A DNA stretch of 64,000 nt from Arion vulgaris (GCA_020796225.1 CM036756.1:56574616-56638615); one strand, 5' to 3'; counted from the first letter of the stretch, positions 11,466 through 23,989 are shown. The notes: generated by a model from the sequence alone, not told the origin. Program-made: numbers and translations.

Positions 11466-11768
11466 CAACAGAAATGTTATTTATATCAGTTAAAGTTCAA
11501 GGATACGTCAACATACTACCACATTAATTATTAAAGGTGGTGGTGGTTACAGTTGTAAACTCCACTGAGTTATAGAGAATTCCACCTCTTCTATTATCAT
11601 ACACAATGTGTCTGATGCCTTAAGAACAAAATAAATCAAACATTTAATGCAGTAAACCATTGTTACCGTACTTGTGTGATTTTTGTCTTTTATTTGGGTA
11701 TATTGTGTGTGTGTGTGCAAATTTAGTTAGTACAAAATACCTGAACTAACCATATGCTGCACGGAATC

Positions 11769-12058
11769 TCTCCTTCTTTGCGTTCGTTCTTTACGACCAA
11801 TTTTAATCACTCTTTGTGATATGTTTGATCTTTGCCAAGAACGTGTATACGTTGCACGTTTGTCTAGTAGACCTCTAAACGCATAGACTTGTACACGTTT
11901 AGGACACGTGCATCCGAAAGCATAGACTTCTATACATTTACTACACGTGCATCCGATTTCAGCCAAACCCCCTTAGGTGCCTCTTACGACATGCATGGCA
12001 GGTAACAGTGGTTCTATTCTTTACACTCTAAATTTGGGCCTCTGTATCCACTCGGGCG
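11769..12058 (-). mobile_element. SINE-A with a tandem internal duplication
   Basis: Reversed copy, about 45 bp longer than usual, because the block around GCATAGACTTCTACACGTTTAGGACACGTGCATCCGA occurs twice in a row (about 11878-11916 and 11918-11956). Duplication GCACGGAATC flanks it at 11759-11768 and 12059-12068. Confidence 0.85.
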
Positions 12059-12477
12059 GCACGGAATCAAATTGGGGTCTCGAATTTGTTAAGACGTTTA
12101 CCTTGCGTTCTGAAGGTTATGAGCTTGAATCTGGATCAATTAACATGTGTATTTTTTCTAGAGATTCACAAGGTTGTTGCTGAAGTCACTGACTTTGTGC
12201 AAAACACTTTCAGCAAGTGTCTTACCATTTCTGTAGAGTGGGGTGGAGCCATATGGGAAACCCCGGTGCAATGCAGTAAATACTTCGCCTTTATATTGAA
12301 GTTTTCCAGTATCCTAAGGTCTTTAACTGTTGTCCTCTAGCGGCCTCCCTCTTACTGCTGAATCATCGGAAGTAAGAGAACTGATTCACTAGCTAAAGTT
12401 GAAGACAAAAATGTAGCAGTTCAACTACACACTGTCCATTGTGTGACAATTTACTATCATGCACAGCCAATTTCCAA

Positions 12478-12560
12478 TGTGATGTTGACCACATCCCCCT
12501 TATTGTGTCGTTAGTCAAGAAACGTATGTGCCTAATACCATACTCATCAATATACTATGT
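12478..12560 (+). repeat. SINE-C 3' fragment, diverged
   Basis: GTGATGTTGACCACATCCCC and a weak TGCCTAATACCATACTCATC match the 3' half of SINE-C. Confidence 0.45.
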
Positions 12561-12719
12561 GTTATGAGAGGAAACTTAACATCTTTTAGCTTCGATGTCT
12601 CTGGATGATTACGAATATTAGGTGGTAGGACAAGATAACCAACTCTGAAGTACTGTAACTTGAAAACTTGCCTTCCATCATGGAAATGCTCACGCAGCTT
12701 AAGACTAATATAGCTAGGA

Positions 12720-13250
12720 CATGTGAGAAGAGTAGAAAATAACCGCATACCCCAAAACGTGTTGTCCTGTAAACTTTCAGAAGGGAATAGGCTCCAACAT
12801 TATGCTATCAGTGCCAAACCTGGGGCATCACATGATAGAAGAAAACTGGTGACTGCAGAGATGAAGTGTCAACACAGAATGCTGAGAGCAACAAGAAGAT
12901 ACCGGTTTAGAAATGAAGACGTCAGGAAAAAATGAGTACAACATCAGTACTGAACTTCATCAAGAAACTACAAATTAAATGGTTCGGCCACTTAAACAGA
13001 TTACCAACAGACAATGCGCCTCAAGGAGCAATATTACTTCGATACAGTGGATACAAAGCAAAAGGCCGGTCTCGTAAAAGGTGGAGCTAATAGATAACAG
13101 AGGCGATAAAAGACACTGTTTATGGAGCGCACACAAAAGCCTGTTCCAGAAATCTCTTCTTATCCTGACGCTGTGAGGCAAAACCAGATTTTAGAAAAGA
13201 AAAATAGGTTTCAAAGCAGACAGCTGCTCAGATATAAGGATATCTGCAAG
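12720..13250 (+). pseudogene. LINE family C C-terminus, 5'-truncated
   Basis: A broken frame reads AEMKCQHRMLRATRRYRFRN, then IKWFGHLNRL and KAKGRSRKRW. This is the usual C-terminal stretch of RTE-like LINEs (RRxxGxTRRDRxRNEDIR, then WFGHxxRM and RGRPxxRW). Related pieces are at 49.2 and 63.0 kb. Stops interrupt it. Confidence 0.7.
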
Positions 13251-13376
13251 GCCTCAATGAAGAACTTTTTTAATTCGGTCCAACAAATGGAATAGACTAA
13301 CTGATGACTGAATTGGGTTGAAAACAACATTACGCAGAGGTGTATAATGGTTTTAAAAGAGACTTAGTGATGAGCT

Positions 13377-13639
13377 CTTCTTCTTCTTCTTTCTTCTTTG
13401 CGTTCGTTCTTTACGACCAATTGTAATCACTCTTTGTGATATATTTGATCTTTGCCAAGAACGTGTATACGTTGCACATTGGTTTGATAGGCCCCTAAAC
13501 ACATAGACTTCTACACGTTTAGGACACATGCATCCGATTTCAGCCAAACCTCCTTAGTCGCCTCTTACGACATGCGTGACAGGTAACAGTGGTTCTATTC
13601 TTTACACCCCAAATTTGGGCCCCGGTAACCACTCGGGCA
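13377..13639 (-). mobile_element. SINE-A
   Basis: Reversed full copy with a long TCTTCTTC tail. Duplication AGTGATGAGCT flanks it at 13366-13376 and 13640-13650. Confidence 0.87.
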
Positions 13640-14329
13640 AGTGATGAGCTAAAACGCAAGAGAGACAAACACAAACTCAGAAGATGTCACAGTAAAACGC
13701 TTGCCAATTGACTATCTGTAAAGACAGCTAAGATCATATCTAAATACTACATGGTATGGAAATGGGATCTTTACTTTATATTTACTGTTACAATCAATAC
13801 ATGTCAAAATGGAAAGACAAAAATAGAAGCAGGCAACATGTAAAACAACAGCTTAATATAATTCAACAGACCACTCTGCTTTGGCTGAGAACTGGTTACT
13901 GGAGGTCAGTAAGTTAATTCTCCAGATTTAAAATAGAAATTAATGTCCATTCAGGTCTGAAACTTGCACGACTGAACCACTGCCAGCGGTAAACCAGTTT
14001 AAGCAGGTCATGGCTGAACCTGAGCCAACGATAAACTTATCTGGAGTTATCTAGAGTTGGCTGTGGCTGAACACATACTTCATGCACTGCCGACTCTATA
14101 ATAATAGAGTCGGTTGTGCTTCAGGACTGTCGTCTTAAATGTCCTGCGAAGTTAAACCTGGTCAGAGGTGCACAAAATAAGATGAAATCTGAGCTGAGAA
14201 AAGATGTCATGGAGACAAACCTGAGGAGTTAGCATGACTACTTTCGCTGAACGCAGAAGAAGAATAATATGCTGTTGTTTTTGTGTCCCTTAACATGGAT
14301 GTTATGGGAAACTGATGATGGGGATGTTT

Positions 14330-14665
14330 GTGTTCGTTCGTATCAACAGTTAACCACTCTTTGTAATCTGTGTGGTTTTTGCCAAGAGCTCGAGTCGGTT
14401 GAGCCCTCGTAGGCACATATGAAATGAATATCGTGACGTATCCTTTACAGGACCTAGCCACCAACAACAGTAAACGAGCCGTCAATTTTCTAGGCACCAC
14501 TTATACGTCAGTAGTTTGCCATTGCTTTCTGAACGGTGAGGCCTGTTTTAATCGTTCGCAAAAATCCAAGGGAACTAATTTGCTTCCAAATTTGCCTGCC
14601 GTGGAGTTTGAACCAGTTATGCTTTGGTTGTGATCGAGCTCCTCGCTTAAGCTACAGACACTCAC
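14330..14665 (-). repeat. SINE-G-related repeat
   Basis: TTTTCTAGGCACCACTTATA, CAGTAGTTTGCCATTGCTTT and GAGTTTGAACCAGTTATGCT (a reversed B-box-like site). The same order is seen at 60.45-60.83 kb. Confidence 0.55.
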
Positions 14666-14794
14666 GACATATAGATAGATTAGTACTAATTTTGGCCAGA
14701 GTGTATGCATAGTATCCAACAGGATACACATTTGTACGGACAAGTATCTGCAACATTTTACAAACAGGAAACCCCACTTTAAATTAACACACTG

Positions 14795-14945
14795 TGTTCA
14801 CCGATAGCGAAGTTGGTAACGTTCTGCTGTGGAAATTTACGGGCTCGATGTCAGCTTGACCAACTATTTTCGGTGTACACACATTACGTGGTAGGATTAC
14901 AGAAAACCGCGATCCTTTACTTGGGGATCTACATTTTTTAGGACC
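14795..14945 (+). mobile_element. SINE-E, tRNA-derived
   Basis: ACCGATAGCGAAGTTGGTAA and a GGGCTCGATGTC B-box-like site, then TTTTCGGTGTACACACATTA and GATCCTTTACTTGGGG. A second copy is at 20575-20730. Confidence 0.6.
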
Positions 14946-14987
14946 GTTAGGATTTTATTGTTATATTCTATATGTAGTGTGCTGTCA

Positions 14988-15103
14988 AAAAAGTGAAATT
15001 CGTCACTTCTGTTATATCCTTAGCTTGATAAAGCCTTTTGGTCGAAACTTTTGCTGTGTATTGTTATTGTATTTTGTAAAACTACAATACTTTGTTTTAC
15101 AGA
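14988..15103 (+). repeat. Penelope-like element tail fragment
   Basis: CCTTAGCTTGATAAAGCCTT, then TTGGTCGAAACTTTTGC and GTAAAACTACAATACTTTG. Confidence 0.6.
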
Positions 15104-15499
15104 GATCTAAATTACAAGCACACATGAAGTCGGAGTGAGACACGGCCGAATGGCTAGGGTTCTTGCTGATAGGAAAGCAAGCTTTCCCGCTAAAATCAGT
15201 CAGATGCGTAAAAAAATGAAACCTAGTTTCAAGTTTTACATATGCTCCTTTCTTACTTGAAGTACCTATTTATGTAATATTTTTTCATAATTGGTAGGCT
15301 TTATGCGGGAAGGGTGGGAATTAAATTATTTAATGAGATAATGTATGACATGATCCAAACAAATTGGAAACACTACTTAACGAGAATGCAAAGATTCTCA
15401 CTCTCAATGCTTAGAAGCATGACATGTAGCGAGTTTCATTTCGTGGTTCAAATTCAAATACATCCATAAGAAAGAGTAGATTAAGACATTAAAACATAA

Positions 15500-16345
15500 A
15501 CCTGGTTTCACACAAAGATAAGTGACGCTTGGTTATTGGTTTAACTAAGTCTTGACTCCGCAGACCATAGTGTCGTCTCCCAACAGATATCAAATATGCA
15601 TACTGATGGTCCCATGGCTCGCTGATTAAAGACACTCTCACCTGCCTCTCAGGCATCCAGTTCGACTTGAACAACGGTAACTCCAAACTGCTTAAATCTT
15701 GATCGATTCACATCGATTTTAATGTCCTCATCAACGAGAGTCTCGAAGAGACATAAGAATATGCCTTATCCATCTTCAACTCCCCAACAATCGATGCTGT
15801 TGATGCAAATGTCTGCTCTTCATTACTGAAACATCCGCATGCAGGACAGTATATCCACGTAAGGCTTAGGTTAGAAACTATAGACGACATCACCATCCGA
15901 AACTCGCCCTTTGATCTTGTAAGCACGACTGAAGTCAGATACAACAACTGCCAGTAAATGAAGTCCAGAAATCAATGAGGCAGAGTATAGCCTCAACTCA
16001 TTCTCATACTGAAGTAGTTTTCCTGTATGCCACTGCGCTCTGCAACAGCCTACCATGCACATTGAGCCAGAAATCCCAGCGATTTCTCCCCATTGAATCG
16101 CCCATGGATAAGAATATCATCCCTTGCATTATCTTCATCAGCTGCTAAATTGCAGATCAGCCTTCATGTTGCCATCCTACATTCTCTTCCAAGAGAATGA
16201 TAACGTTGAGATAGTTCATCATGCTACCATCTGTTAGATCCATTCTTCTTTGTGGTCAAACCAGACACCTGGCAAATTGTTTTCAGCCTGGGCCATCCAC
16301 GACATGCCACGCTTGATTCTCGTGCCCTAAGGACGCAATGCAAAC
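15500..16345 (-). pseudogene. RNase H-type LINE (family F2), 3' half
   Basis: The minus strand has a broken frame with LTWIYCPACGCFSNEEQTFA and STASIVGELKMDKAYSY, corresponding to the WxPxHxGxxGNExAD stretch of LINE RNase H domains and what follows. The 3' untranslated wording matches 35.4-35.66 kb. A hAT copy is inserted upstream of it (16382-17755). Confidence 0.65.
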
Positions 16346-16381
16346 AAAGCAAAGCCTGCAGCCACCGTCGGTAATTTGGAA

Positions 16382-17755
16382 CATGGTTGCCAACAAAAAA
16401 TTGAGAAAATCGGCCAAACATTGACCAGAAATGACCAAAAAGCCAGTAAAAACCAGTGATATTTCTACTCATATCATAAGAAGAACTCCAAATCAAGGTC
16501 ATCACTATCCTCGCCACTGAAACCAACACAATACACTTTATCAGTAGATAAGTTCTTTACCATATTAAGGGATGCAATAAAATCCTTACAACATTTATTA
16601 GATAAGAGCAGTTCTGTTTTTATTCTCACTATCGCATCAAGAAGCTGCAGCTGCGTTCTATTTCTAGCTTTTGTTTGTACAAGATGATACAAGAGAGAAC
16701 ACCTTCTCAATAATAGCATTACAAACTGGAGTTATTAAACAAGTCAGAGCAAAGGTGGCAAGCTCTTTAAATGCCTCGTGTTGAAGACCAATCAAAACGT
16801 TTCACGGTCGGTTAAAAATCCATCTTTCTTAAATTGGACTTGTTTCCAATCAATACAAATTATTTTTCTGCATTGTTCTTCTATTGCACTGACGTTTTCT
16901 CCCGCAATGTGCATAAACGATAGTTCTGCAAATAAAGGCCATGATGCTTGGTGTTAAAATTATCATAGGGCTCAGTTTTGACAAGCACTAATAGCCTCTC
17001 CACTTGAAGTTTATTCTGTCCTGTTGATTGAGTCACTGTCTGTTTAAAATATATTTCATGAGCAGGAGCCACTAACTTGCAAGCTGATACATTGACATAA
17101 CTATAATAAACATTTTGTGATCAATCAGAAGATCTTGACTTATACAAAGTCTTTTCCATTCTATGTATGATACTGTCATAGATTGTTTCCATTTTTGCAC
17201 CATAGTTAAAGATCCTAACAATTACGAAATTCCACATGAAACACAGATAACAGGACTGTAAAAGTCAGAAAGACAGATAACAGGACTGTAGTGCATAAGT
17301 CGGAAAGACAGATAACAGGACTTAGCATAGTCGGAAAGACAGATAACAGGACTGTAGTCATAATCGAGAAGACAGATAACAGGACTGTATCATAAGTCGG
17401 AAGACAGATAACAGGACTGTAGTGCATAAGTCGGAAGACAGATAACAGGACTGTAGTGATAAGTCGACGGAAAGTAAATGAAGTGATGTAACTTTCCATA
17501 ATCTTTCATAATCTTTAGTACTAAGCAAATTTTGTACAATACCAACCAAAAACCAATAAAAACCCTCTATTAAGTATATATTTATTTACCCAATTTGCTC
17601 TTAAGAATTATACACATTTTTAGAAACAAAAAGGTTGTATATTTTTCCATATGGCCTAAAATCGACCAAAAGGCCAAACACTTTTTTGAAGTCAACCACT
17701 TTTAAAAGGCCAAATTGCTCGTATCTGGCATTAAAAAGGCCAAATTGACAACCCT
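16382..17755 (-). mobile_element. hAT-like element with transposase remnant
   Basis: One end reads CATGGTTGCCAAC (16382) and the other, reversed, CAAGGGTTGTCAATTTGGCC. Both carry related inverted termini, and ATTTGGAA / TTTGGAAA outside the ends resembles an 8-bp duplication. On the minus strand at 16500-16700 the residues TKARNRTQLQLLDAIVRIKT then SNKCCKDF resemble the C-terminal hAT transposase region. The frame is broken. A 35-bp tandem array lies inside (17235-17465). Confidence 0.6.
17235..17465 (+). repeat. minisatellite, about 35 bp unit, seven copies
   Basis: Units read GACAGATAACAGGACTGTAG then a variable TGCATAAGTCGGAA. It lies inside the hAT-like element. Confidence 0.9.
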
Positions 17756-17999
17756 TGTTTGGAAAAGGCTATGGAGACAATCCTTACAAACAAGTTGAAG
17801 AGTTATCAATATCTGTAATATCAACAGGAGCGAAGCAAATCTATTCGCGCGCGTAAATCGAGATTATTGGGCAACAGGATATTTAGTGATAGCGTGACTT
17901 GACCTGGAGCAGACTACGAATTTCGTTCTTGCGATATCTTGATATGTAACGTGATCTTTGACCTAATCACAGAAGTAGAGAAGAATTGTAGTAAACGCT

Positions 18000-18262
18000 T
18001 CCACCCGAGTGGTTACCGGGGCCAAAATTTGGGGTGAAAGAATAGAACCACTGTTACCTGCCACGCATGTCGTAAGAGGCGTCTAAGGAGGTTTAGATGA
18101 AATCGGATGCACATGTCCTAAACGTGTAGAAGTCTATGCGTTTAGGGCCTACCAAACCAATGTCCAACGTATGCACGTTCTTGACAAAGATCAAACATAT
18201 CACAAAGAGTGATTAAAATTGGTCATTAAGAACGAACGCAAAGAAGAACACAGAAGAAGAAG
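18000..18262 (+). mobile_element. SINE-A
   Basis: Full sense copy, CCCGAGTGGTTACCGGGG to GAACGCAAAGAAGAA. No clean duplication was seen; TAGTAAA is shared at both sides. Confidence 0.82.
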
Positions 18263-18429
18263 ATAGTAAAGATTGTGTGACATTAAACATTAAAAATTCT
18301 ATATTAGTCTTACTTTCCTTGGTCTGTGCCAGAGCGTGAAAGTCTCTTGACTGTGTAATCTATATGCATTTATGGCGTCTACATAGGTTTTTCCGGGAGG
18401 GACAAGGGAATTTTTTTAGGTGGTAGTTC

Positions 18430-18715
18430 ACTATATTGAAAGACAACAAATGCAGTGGCTTGGACATTTCATGATAATGGAATGCAACCAACCACCAATA
18501 ACAGCATATAATAAAAAGTGATCAGGTACTAGAGCCAAGGAAAGACCCAGAAAAAGATGGAAAGATAATATCAAGACCACACTAAATAAACACGGATATA
18601 ACACAAGGTCGACTCATCTGGCCATTGAACGCAAATTAAAGCTACCACCCCTACGCTTAACGGCAAGAGCGGACAACCAATTCCATCATCCACCTGGGAA
18701 AAGACAATAGACAAT
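18430..18715 (+). pseudogene. LINE family D C-terminus
   Basis: A frame reads IERQQMQWLGHFMIMECNQP then AKERPRKRWKDNIKTTLNKH, the WxGHxxRM...GRPRxRWxDxI ending of RTE-like LINEs. One stop (TGA in KK*SG). The same protein wording is reversed at 38.0-38.28 kb. Confidence 0.65.
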
Positions 18716-18799
18716 AGTTCACTACGCGGAAATGAAGACCAGATTCACATTAAACTTTTATTTTAAAAATACTTTTCCAGGAGTGGTACTTAGACCTTA

Positions 18800-18850
18800 A
18801 TGTTGACTCCCATGTATGCATTAGACATATGGTTATGAAAGATGGCAATT
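18800..18850 (+). repeat. stray unit of the 44-bp repeat at 20318
   Basis: CATGTATGCATTAGACATAT, GGTTATGAAAGATGGCA. Confidence 0.5.
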
Positions 18851-18994
18851 GTCCCTTTCTCACCCTTGTCGTTGTAACGAGACTAGCTGGTACAAGGCCC
18901 CAATAGAAACAATAAGACAAGAAAAATGGGTTGACCGAAAGAAAGGCTCAGGATCGTCCGCTGTGTTATATTCTTGATTTAAAAGATACCATCA

Positions 18995-19235
18995 CTCTTT
19001 CCACACTTCTGTCTTACTATAAACTAAGATGTTAATGAACACAACTAACCTAACACTTTCCACACTTCTGTCTTACTACAAACTAAGATGTTAATGAACA
19101 CAACTAACCTAACACTTTCCACACTTCTATCTTACTACAAACTAAGATGTTAATGAACACAACTAACCTAACACTTTCCACACTTCTGTCTTACTACAAA
19201 CTAAGATGTTAATGAACACACTTAACCTAACACCG
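18995..19235 (+). repeat. minisatellite, 59-60 bp unit, four copies
   Basis: Units begin CTTTCCACACTTCTGTCTTA and end ACACAACTAACCTAACA. Very little divergence, so recent expansion. Confidence 0.93.
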
Positions 19236-19239
19236 TTGG

Positions 19240-20090
19240 GATCAATTAGCAACAAGATACATAAATTATTTAATAATGAATTCAGGCTATGCATATATCA
19301 ATTTAACCTTAGAAATATTCAATAGCAATAATCGTTTTTTTCTAAACTGTCATCACAAATTTGATTGTTATAATACACTCTTCATTTTAAGTAGAAAAAT
19401 TGTTCAAATTCGATGGAACCAATGGTTGATAATCACTGGATGATGATAAGAAGGTTCAGTCCCTTCCTGTCAGATATGGAACGACTTGAACACGATTGCA
19501 GCATCCATCAGGTGGTGGTCGTCATACGTCTGGGTAGACGTCTAAGTTCCTAGTTAGGTTCGAGGTAGTGTCGTCTCTGTCCGTTGAGGCCCCGTGGTCT
19601 GGTCATCCAAGATGATGATTAATTGTTTCTCTGTTATCGTATATGAACAGTCGAATCACAGTAAGATTTCTCCTATAGATATAACTACACTTTCTAGTAT
19701 GAGCTGCCTGGTAAAACTATAGTTGATCTCTCACCTCAAACAGCACTGTACAGAAGGATACTTGAAAAGAATAATAAATTGCCAGAAAACAACCTCTGAA
19801 TCTACCCGAATCTGACTCTCTATCATCTACTACTTCACTGTTTGTTCAATATGTTACCTTTATAGATCTCTGAAATAAATCAACATGTTCAATTGTCTTG
19901 GTAGATTGTCTCACAGACATATTTTCTCCATCTTGCTCACATACTCAGCTCTCTGCACAATCTGTTCTCTACCTCCGTTCTCTCTAGTGGTTTCTGGCGT
20001 AATACACAGTTGTTTCTGGCGTTCTCTTCAGTGGTTTCTGGCTTACTACTTCTAAATCTATGTCTCAACTGATATATCTCCAACCAAAAA
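19240..20090. other. no recognisable feature
   Basis: Moderate complexity. GTGGTTTCTGGCGT-like words recur at 19985-20045, but no ordered array, exon or element is seen. Confidence 0.4.
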
Positions 20091-20317
20091 CCCCAGCTGC
20101 CCCTACCCGGGTCTCGAGATTTCGAGTTTTAGGAGTCCCGAATACCATGGGATAAACTAATGTCCTGAGTTTGTAAACTGCTGGTCAGCAACTAAGTGTT
20201 TGTAAACAAGGTGTTTACATACAGACTCAAGGACACCCAGTGCAATAAGGAGGGGGGTGGTTTGGGTTGACCCGACTATACCCCTAATTAGGATAACAGT
20301 GAAACTGTTACAGTCGT

Positions 20318-20455
20318 AACGTATGGATGCTCATGTGTGCATTATACTTATACGGTTATGAAAGATGGCAGATGCTCATGTGTGCATTAGACTTATACGG
20401 TTATGACAGATGGCAGATGCTCATATATGCATTAGACTTATGCGATTATGAAAGA
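20318..20455 (+). repeat. minisatellite, 44 bp unit, three copies
   Basis: GATGCTCATGTGTGCATTAG then ACTTATACGGTTATGAAAGA. An ORF through it is only the repeat read in frame. Confidence 0.85.
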
Positions 20456-20574
20456 CGGAAATCCCCCATCCCCACCCACACCATTTCCTTAACGTATGAA
20501 TGCCCATGCATCCACATATTTTTCTCTCGTAATTTCCTTTTCTAGATGAGTTATATTATCCACACTACAAAGGC

Positions 20575-20730
20575 CGTTAATAGCGATGTTAACACTCTGC
20601 TCTAGTAACCATGTACAGTGGACATTCTCTGGTTCGAGGCCCGATTAGACCAAAATGCATCGGTGTGCACACGATACGCGGTTGTACTACGAGAAACCTA
20701 GATCCTTTATTTAAGAGAATTACAAGTACC
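20575..20730 (+). mobile_element. SINE-E, tRNA-derived
   Basis: TCTGGTTCGAGGCCCG B box, then CGGTGTGCACACGATACGCG and GAAACCTAGATCCTTTATTT, parallel to 14795-14945. Confidence 0.55.
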
Positions 20731-20975
20731 TCTAAAGTCGGAATAAGGTTCGTCTGAATGACGAGGGATACCGATGATAAGGAAAGCAAGCTCATATATG
20801 TGGACTTCCATACATCGCCAGATTACTTTAGATTCATGTGTACATTGACCTTCTTCGTCACATTTTACTGTCCTTGAGTTTTCTTAATCACACACAAACG
20901 CACTCATACAAGTGACTTATATGCCATATGTGCTAGAGCGTCGACATGGTTCGGATTCGAACCCACGATCTGCGC

Positions 20976-21236
20976 CCGTATGTTGCGGGGCTCGTAGAGG
21001 AGCAAAGAATAGTAACAATGCGACCTACAAGGCATGTCGTAAGAGGCGACTAAGGTAGGGGCCTAGATAAGCTAATATAGTGCATAAAAAGCGACGCAGA
21101 AATCGATGTGCTGACCTACTTGTAGGCGCATAACTGGCACAATGTACATTTGCCTTTAGGTAAGATTAAATACAAATCACAAAGAGTGGTTTAACAAGTG
21201 ATCGATATGGAGCGTTCGAAGACGAAGAAAAAGAAG
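20976..21236 (+). mobile_element. SINE-B
   Basis: Sense copy. It seems to sit in another tRNA-derived repeat (GGATTCGAACCCACGATC just before it). AACC(C)ACGA is found on both sides as an imperfect duplication. Confidence 0.8.
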
Positions 21237-21482
21237 GAACCACGACCTTCAAAAGGTAAGGTAAATGGCCTAACCACTTCACCACAGAGTTACCCCCATC
21301 TTTTGTCATTATTGAACGTTGACTGTTTTCATCATTTATTGTTGAGTCCTAGATCCAATATTGACTATATTGTCTAAATAATTGACTGATTTTTTAAATT
21401 GTCCACTTAAGTTAGAAATTCAGCATATCAGATGTGCGCATCTCATGAACATCGAGTAATGTATCTTTACTTGTCTTCTATC

Positions 21483-23442
21483 TAAAAGAGGAAAACAGAG
21501 AGAACAAATTTTGGATGGCCAAAGCCATAGCCCAGGAAAATACACAGAAGCTAGCAAGAAAGTGAAGAAACAAATAAGGTTAGATAAAAGACAATACGTA
21601 AAAGATCTAGCAAGAGAAGCAGAGGTAGCTGCAGGAAAAGGAAACCTTAGGGATTTTTACAACATCACTAGAAAGCTAGCAGGAAAATACAGTCCATCAA
21701 ATGGGTTGATCAAAAATAGTAGTGGGGAAACTATCACTAATGTTAGAGACCAAATGGAAAGATGGATGGAATACTTCAAGGAACTCATGAACAGACCAGC
21801 ACCTACAAACCCCCAGATATCCAACCGGCAGAAATTAACTTGGACATCAACTGTGAGAAACCATCCAAGGAGGAGATTAGTAAAGCCATTAAACTTTTAA
21901 AAGATGGGAAATCGGCCGGTCCATATGGTATTCCAGCGGAGGCGGTTAAAGCCAACATAAACACATCTACAGAAATACTGTATGAATTATTTAGCAGAAT
22001 CTGGAAGACTGAAGAAATACCAGCAAACTGGAGAGAAGGATACCTGGTGAAGCTACCAAAGAAAGGGGACCTTCAGAAGTGTGAAAACTATAGGGAATAA
22101 TGCTGTTGTCAGTACCTGGGAAAATACTAAGCAGAGTCATCCTTGAGAGACTGAGAGATGCCATCGATATAAAGCTAAGAGATGAACAGGCAGGCTTCCG
22201 ACCAAATAGATCCTGTGCTGACCAGATAACCACATTACGTATAATAATAGAGCAAAGTATTGAATGGAAATCCCCACTTTATATTGGATTTGTGGATTAT
22301 GAGAAGGCTTTTGACAGTATTGACAGGAAACCCTTTGGAAATTAATGAGGCATTATGGAATCCCACAGAAAATTATTAACCTAATAAAAGCAACATATTA
22401 AGATATGAAATGTAGAGTTCTTCATGAAGGTAAACTAACAGATGCTTTTGGAATAGAAACAGGAGTGCGTCAGGGATGTCTTCTATCACCTTTATTGTTC
22501 TTACTGACAATAGACTGGATTATGAAGACCACAGTAACTAACACCAGAAATTGAATCCAATGGACTCTGACAGAGCAACTAGATGATCTGGACTTCGCTG
22601 GTGATATAGCCCTTCTGTCACAAACACGAAATCAGATGCAGGATAAGCTAAACACATTGAATCAAAGGTCCCAGCAACTAGGGCTGAACATTCATAAGGG
22701 AAAGACAAAGATATTGAGAATTAACCCAGCAAACGACAACTCGATCTCCCTGGGTGAAATCCCTCTTCAAGAGGTCGAATCATACACATATTTGGGCAGC
22801 AATGTAGACAAAGAGGGTGGGACAGATAGAGATGTTAAAATAAGAATACAGAAGGCAAGAGGAGCTTTCATTGCACTGGGAAACATTTGGAAATCCAAAG
22901 AAATCAAATCTAGAACACAAATTCGGATATTTAACTCCAATGTTAAAGCAGTTCTACTGTATGGGTCAGAAACATGGAGAACAACTAAAACAGTAGCACA
23001 TAAATTGCAAACATTCATCAACTGTTGTCTGCGCAGAATAGAGGGAATAAGATGGTATGATAGGGTCACAAATGAGGAACTTATGGAGAGAACAAGACAG
23101 ATTCCAGTGAACGAACAGGTTAAAAAAGACGCTGGCGCTGGATAGGACACACTTTGCGAAAACCGGAGGGAAGTATAACAAGAAGGGTCCTTGCCTGGAA
23201 CTCGCAGGCACAGCGAAAGAAGGGGAGGCCGAGAAATACATGGAGACGAGATTTGGAGGCGGAGATCAACAATATAAAGAAGAGCTGGAGGGAGCTGCAG
23301 GAGATAGCTAGAGATAGGAAGACTTGGCATTAGTTGGTTGAGGGCCTATGCCCCAACCCGAGGTAAAAAGGCAAAGAGAGAGAGAGAGAGAGATGATGAT
23401 GATGGACTACGCCAGTCGGCACGGCACTTGATGATGATGATG
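21483..23442 (+). mobile_element. RTE-like non-LTR retrotransposon, 5'-truncated and frameshifted
   Basis: Frames in order give the pre-RT segment (YVKDLAREAEVAAGKGNLRD), RT motifs LLKDGKSAGPYGIPAEAVKA, LPKKGDLQKCENYR, DEQAGFRPNRSCADQITTLR, GFVDYEKAFDSIDR, ETGVRQGCLLSPLL, LDFAGDIALLSQ, a thumb (ESYTYLGSNVDKEGGTD) and the C-terminal GHTLRKPEGSITRRVLAW. No apurinic-type endonuclease domain is left. Shifts fall near 21810, 22095, 22320 and 23125, with stops at 22400 and 22552. The first catalytic Asp of the FADD box is Gly here. The element ends in GA and GAT microsatellites. ACTTGTNTTCTATC flanks it (21469-21482, 23443-23456). RTE is my best clade guess. Confidence 0.85.
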
Positions 23443-23874
23443 ACTTGTGTTCTATCAGAATAAAACCCTAATTTCTTTTCTATTACATTCTGTATAATTG
23501 AGGCAGTGACATCATGGGAAGAATCAAATCTCTATAGAAACTGTTGACATCTATGCACACAAAAATCATCTCGGCCTAGCTAGACTATTCATGTGAGAAC
23601 TTTGAAGAGGTGATATTTGAATGACTTTGAGAAAATTTATATAAAGGGAGATAATTTTAATGGCGTGATTATAATTTCTATAGAAAGGGGAGATAATTTG
23701 AATGACTTGAGTAAAATTTATATAGAACAGTCATTGTTACAAGATTGAAAGACTCATTTTAGGATTTAGAGATTGACAAGTTTGTTAGTAAAGAAAGGAG
23801 GCTAGAATTAAAATACAAATTAAACATTGTACATCGTGTTCAGATTTGAAAATTGATATACATTTAATGTTTCT

Positions 23875-23985
23875 TCTTTGCGATCTGTTTCGTGTGCTCG
23901 TCTAAACCATGAGATGGGTTGCCTCTATGAAGCTGCATGTCAGTTGGAGATCTTTGTGGTTCTCCATAGCTTGCTCTGTAACCTT
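23875..23985 (-). repeat. LINE 3'-UTR repeat
   Basis: CGTGTGCTCGTCTAAACCAT and GAAGCTGCATGTCAGTTGGA recur at 30365-30480 and, reversed and changed, at 1440-1570. Confidence 0.65.
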
Positions 23986-23989
23986 CGTT

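Noticed and set aside
14094..14122. Short palindrome CCGACTCTATAATAATAGAGTCGG as a terminator or transposon end
   Set aside because: A single 10-bp stem without paired copy, duplication or gene context.
18995..19235. CRISPR-like array
   Set aside because: Direct tandem units of 59-60 bp with no unique spacers, in a eukaryotic genome.
22767..23330. 187-codon minus-strand ORF
   Set aside because: It is the shadow of the LINE coding strand, which carries the recognisable RT motifs.
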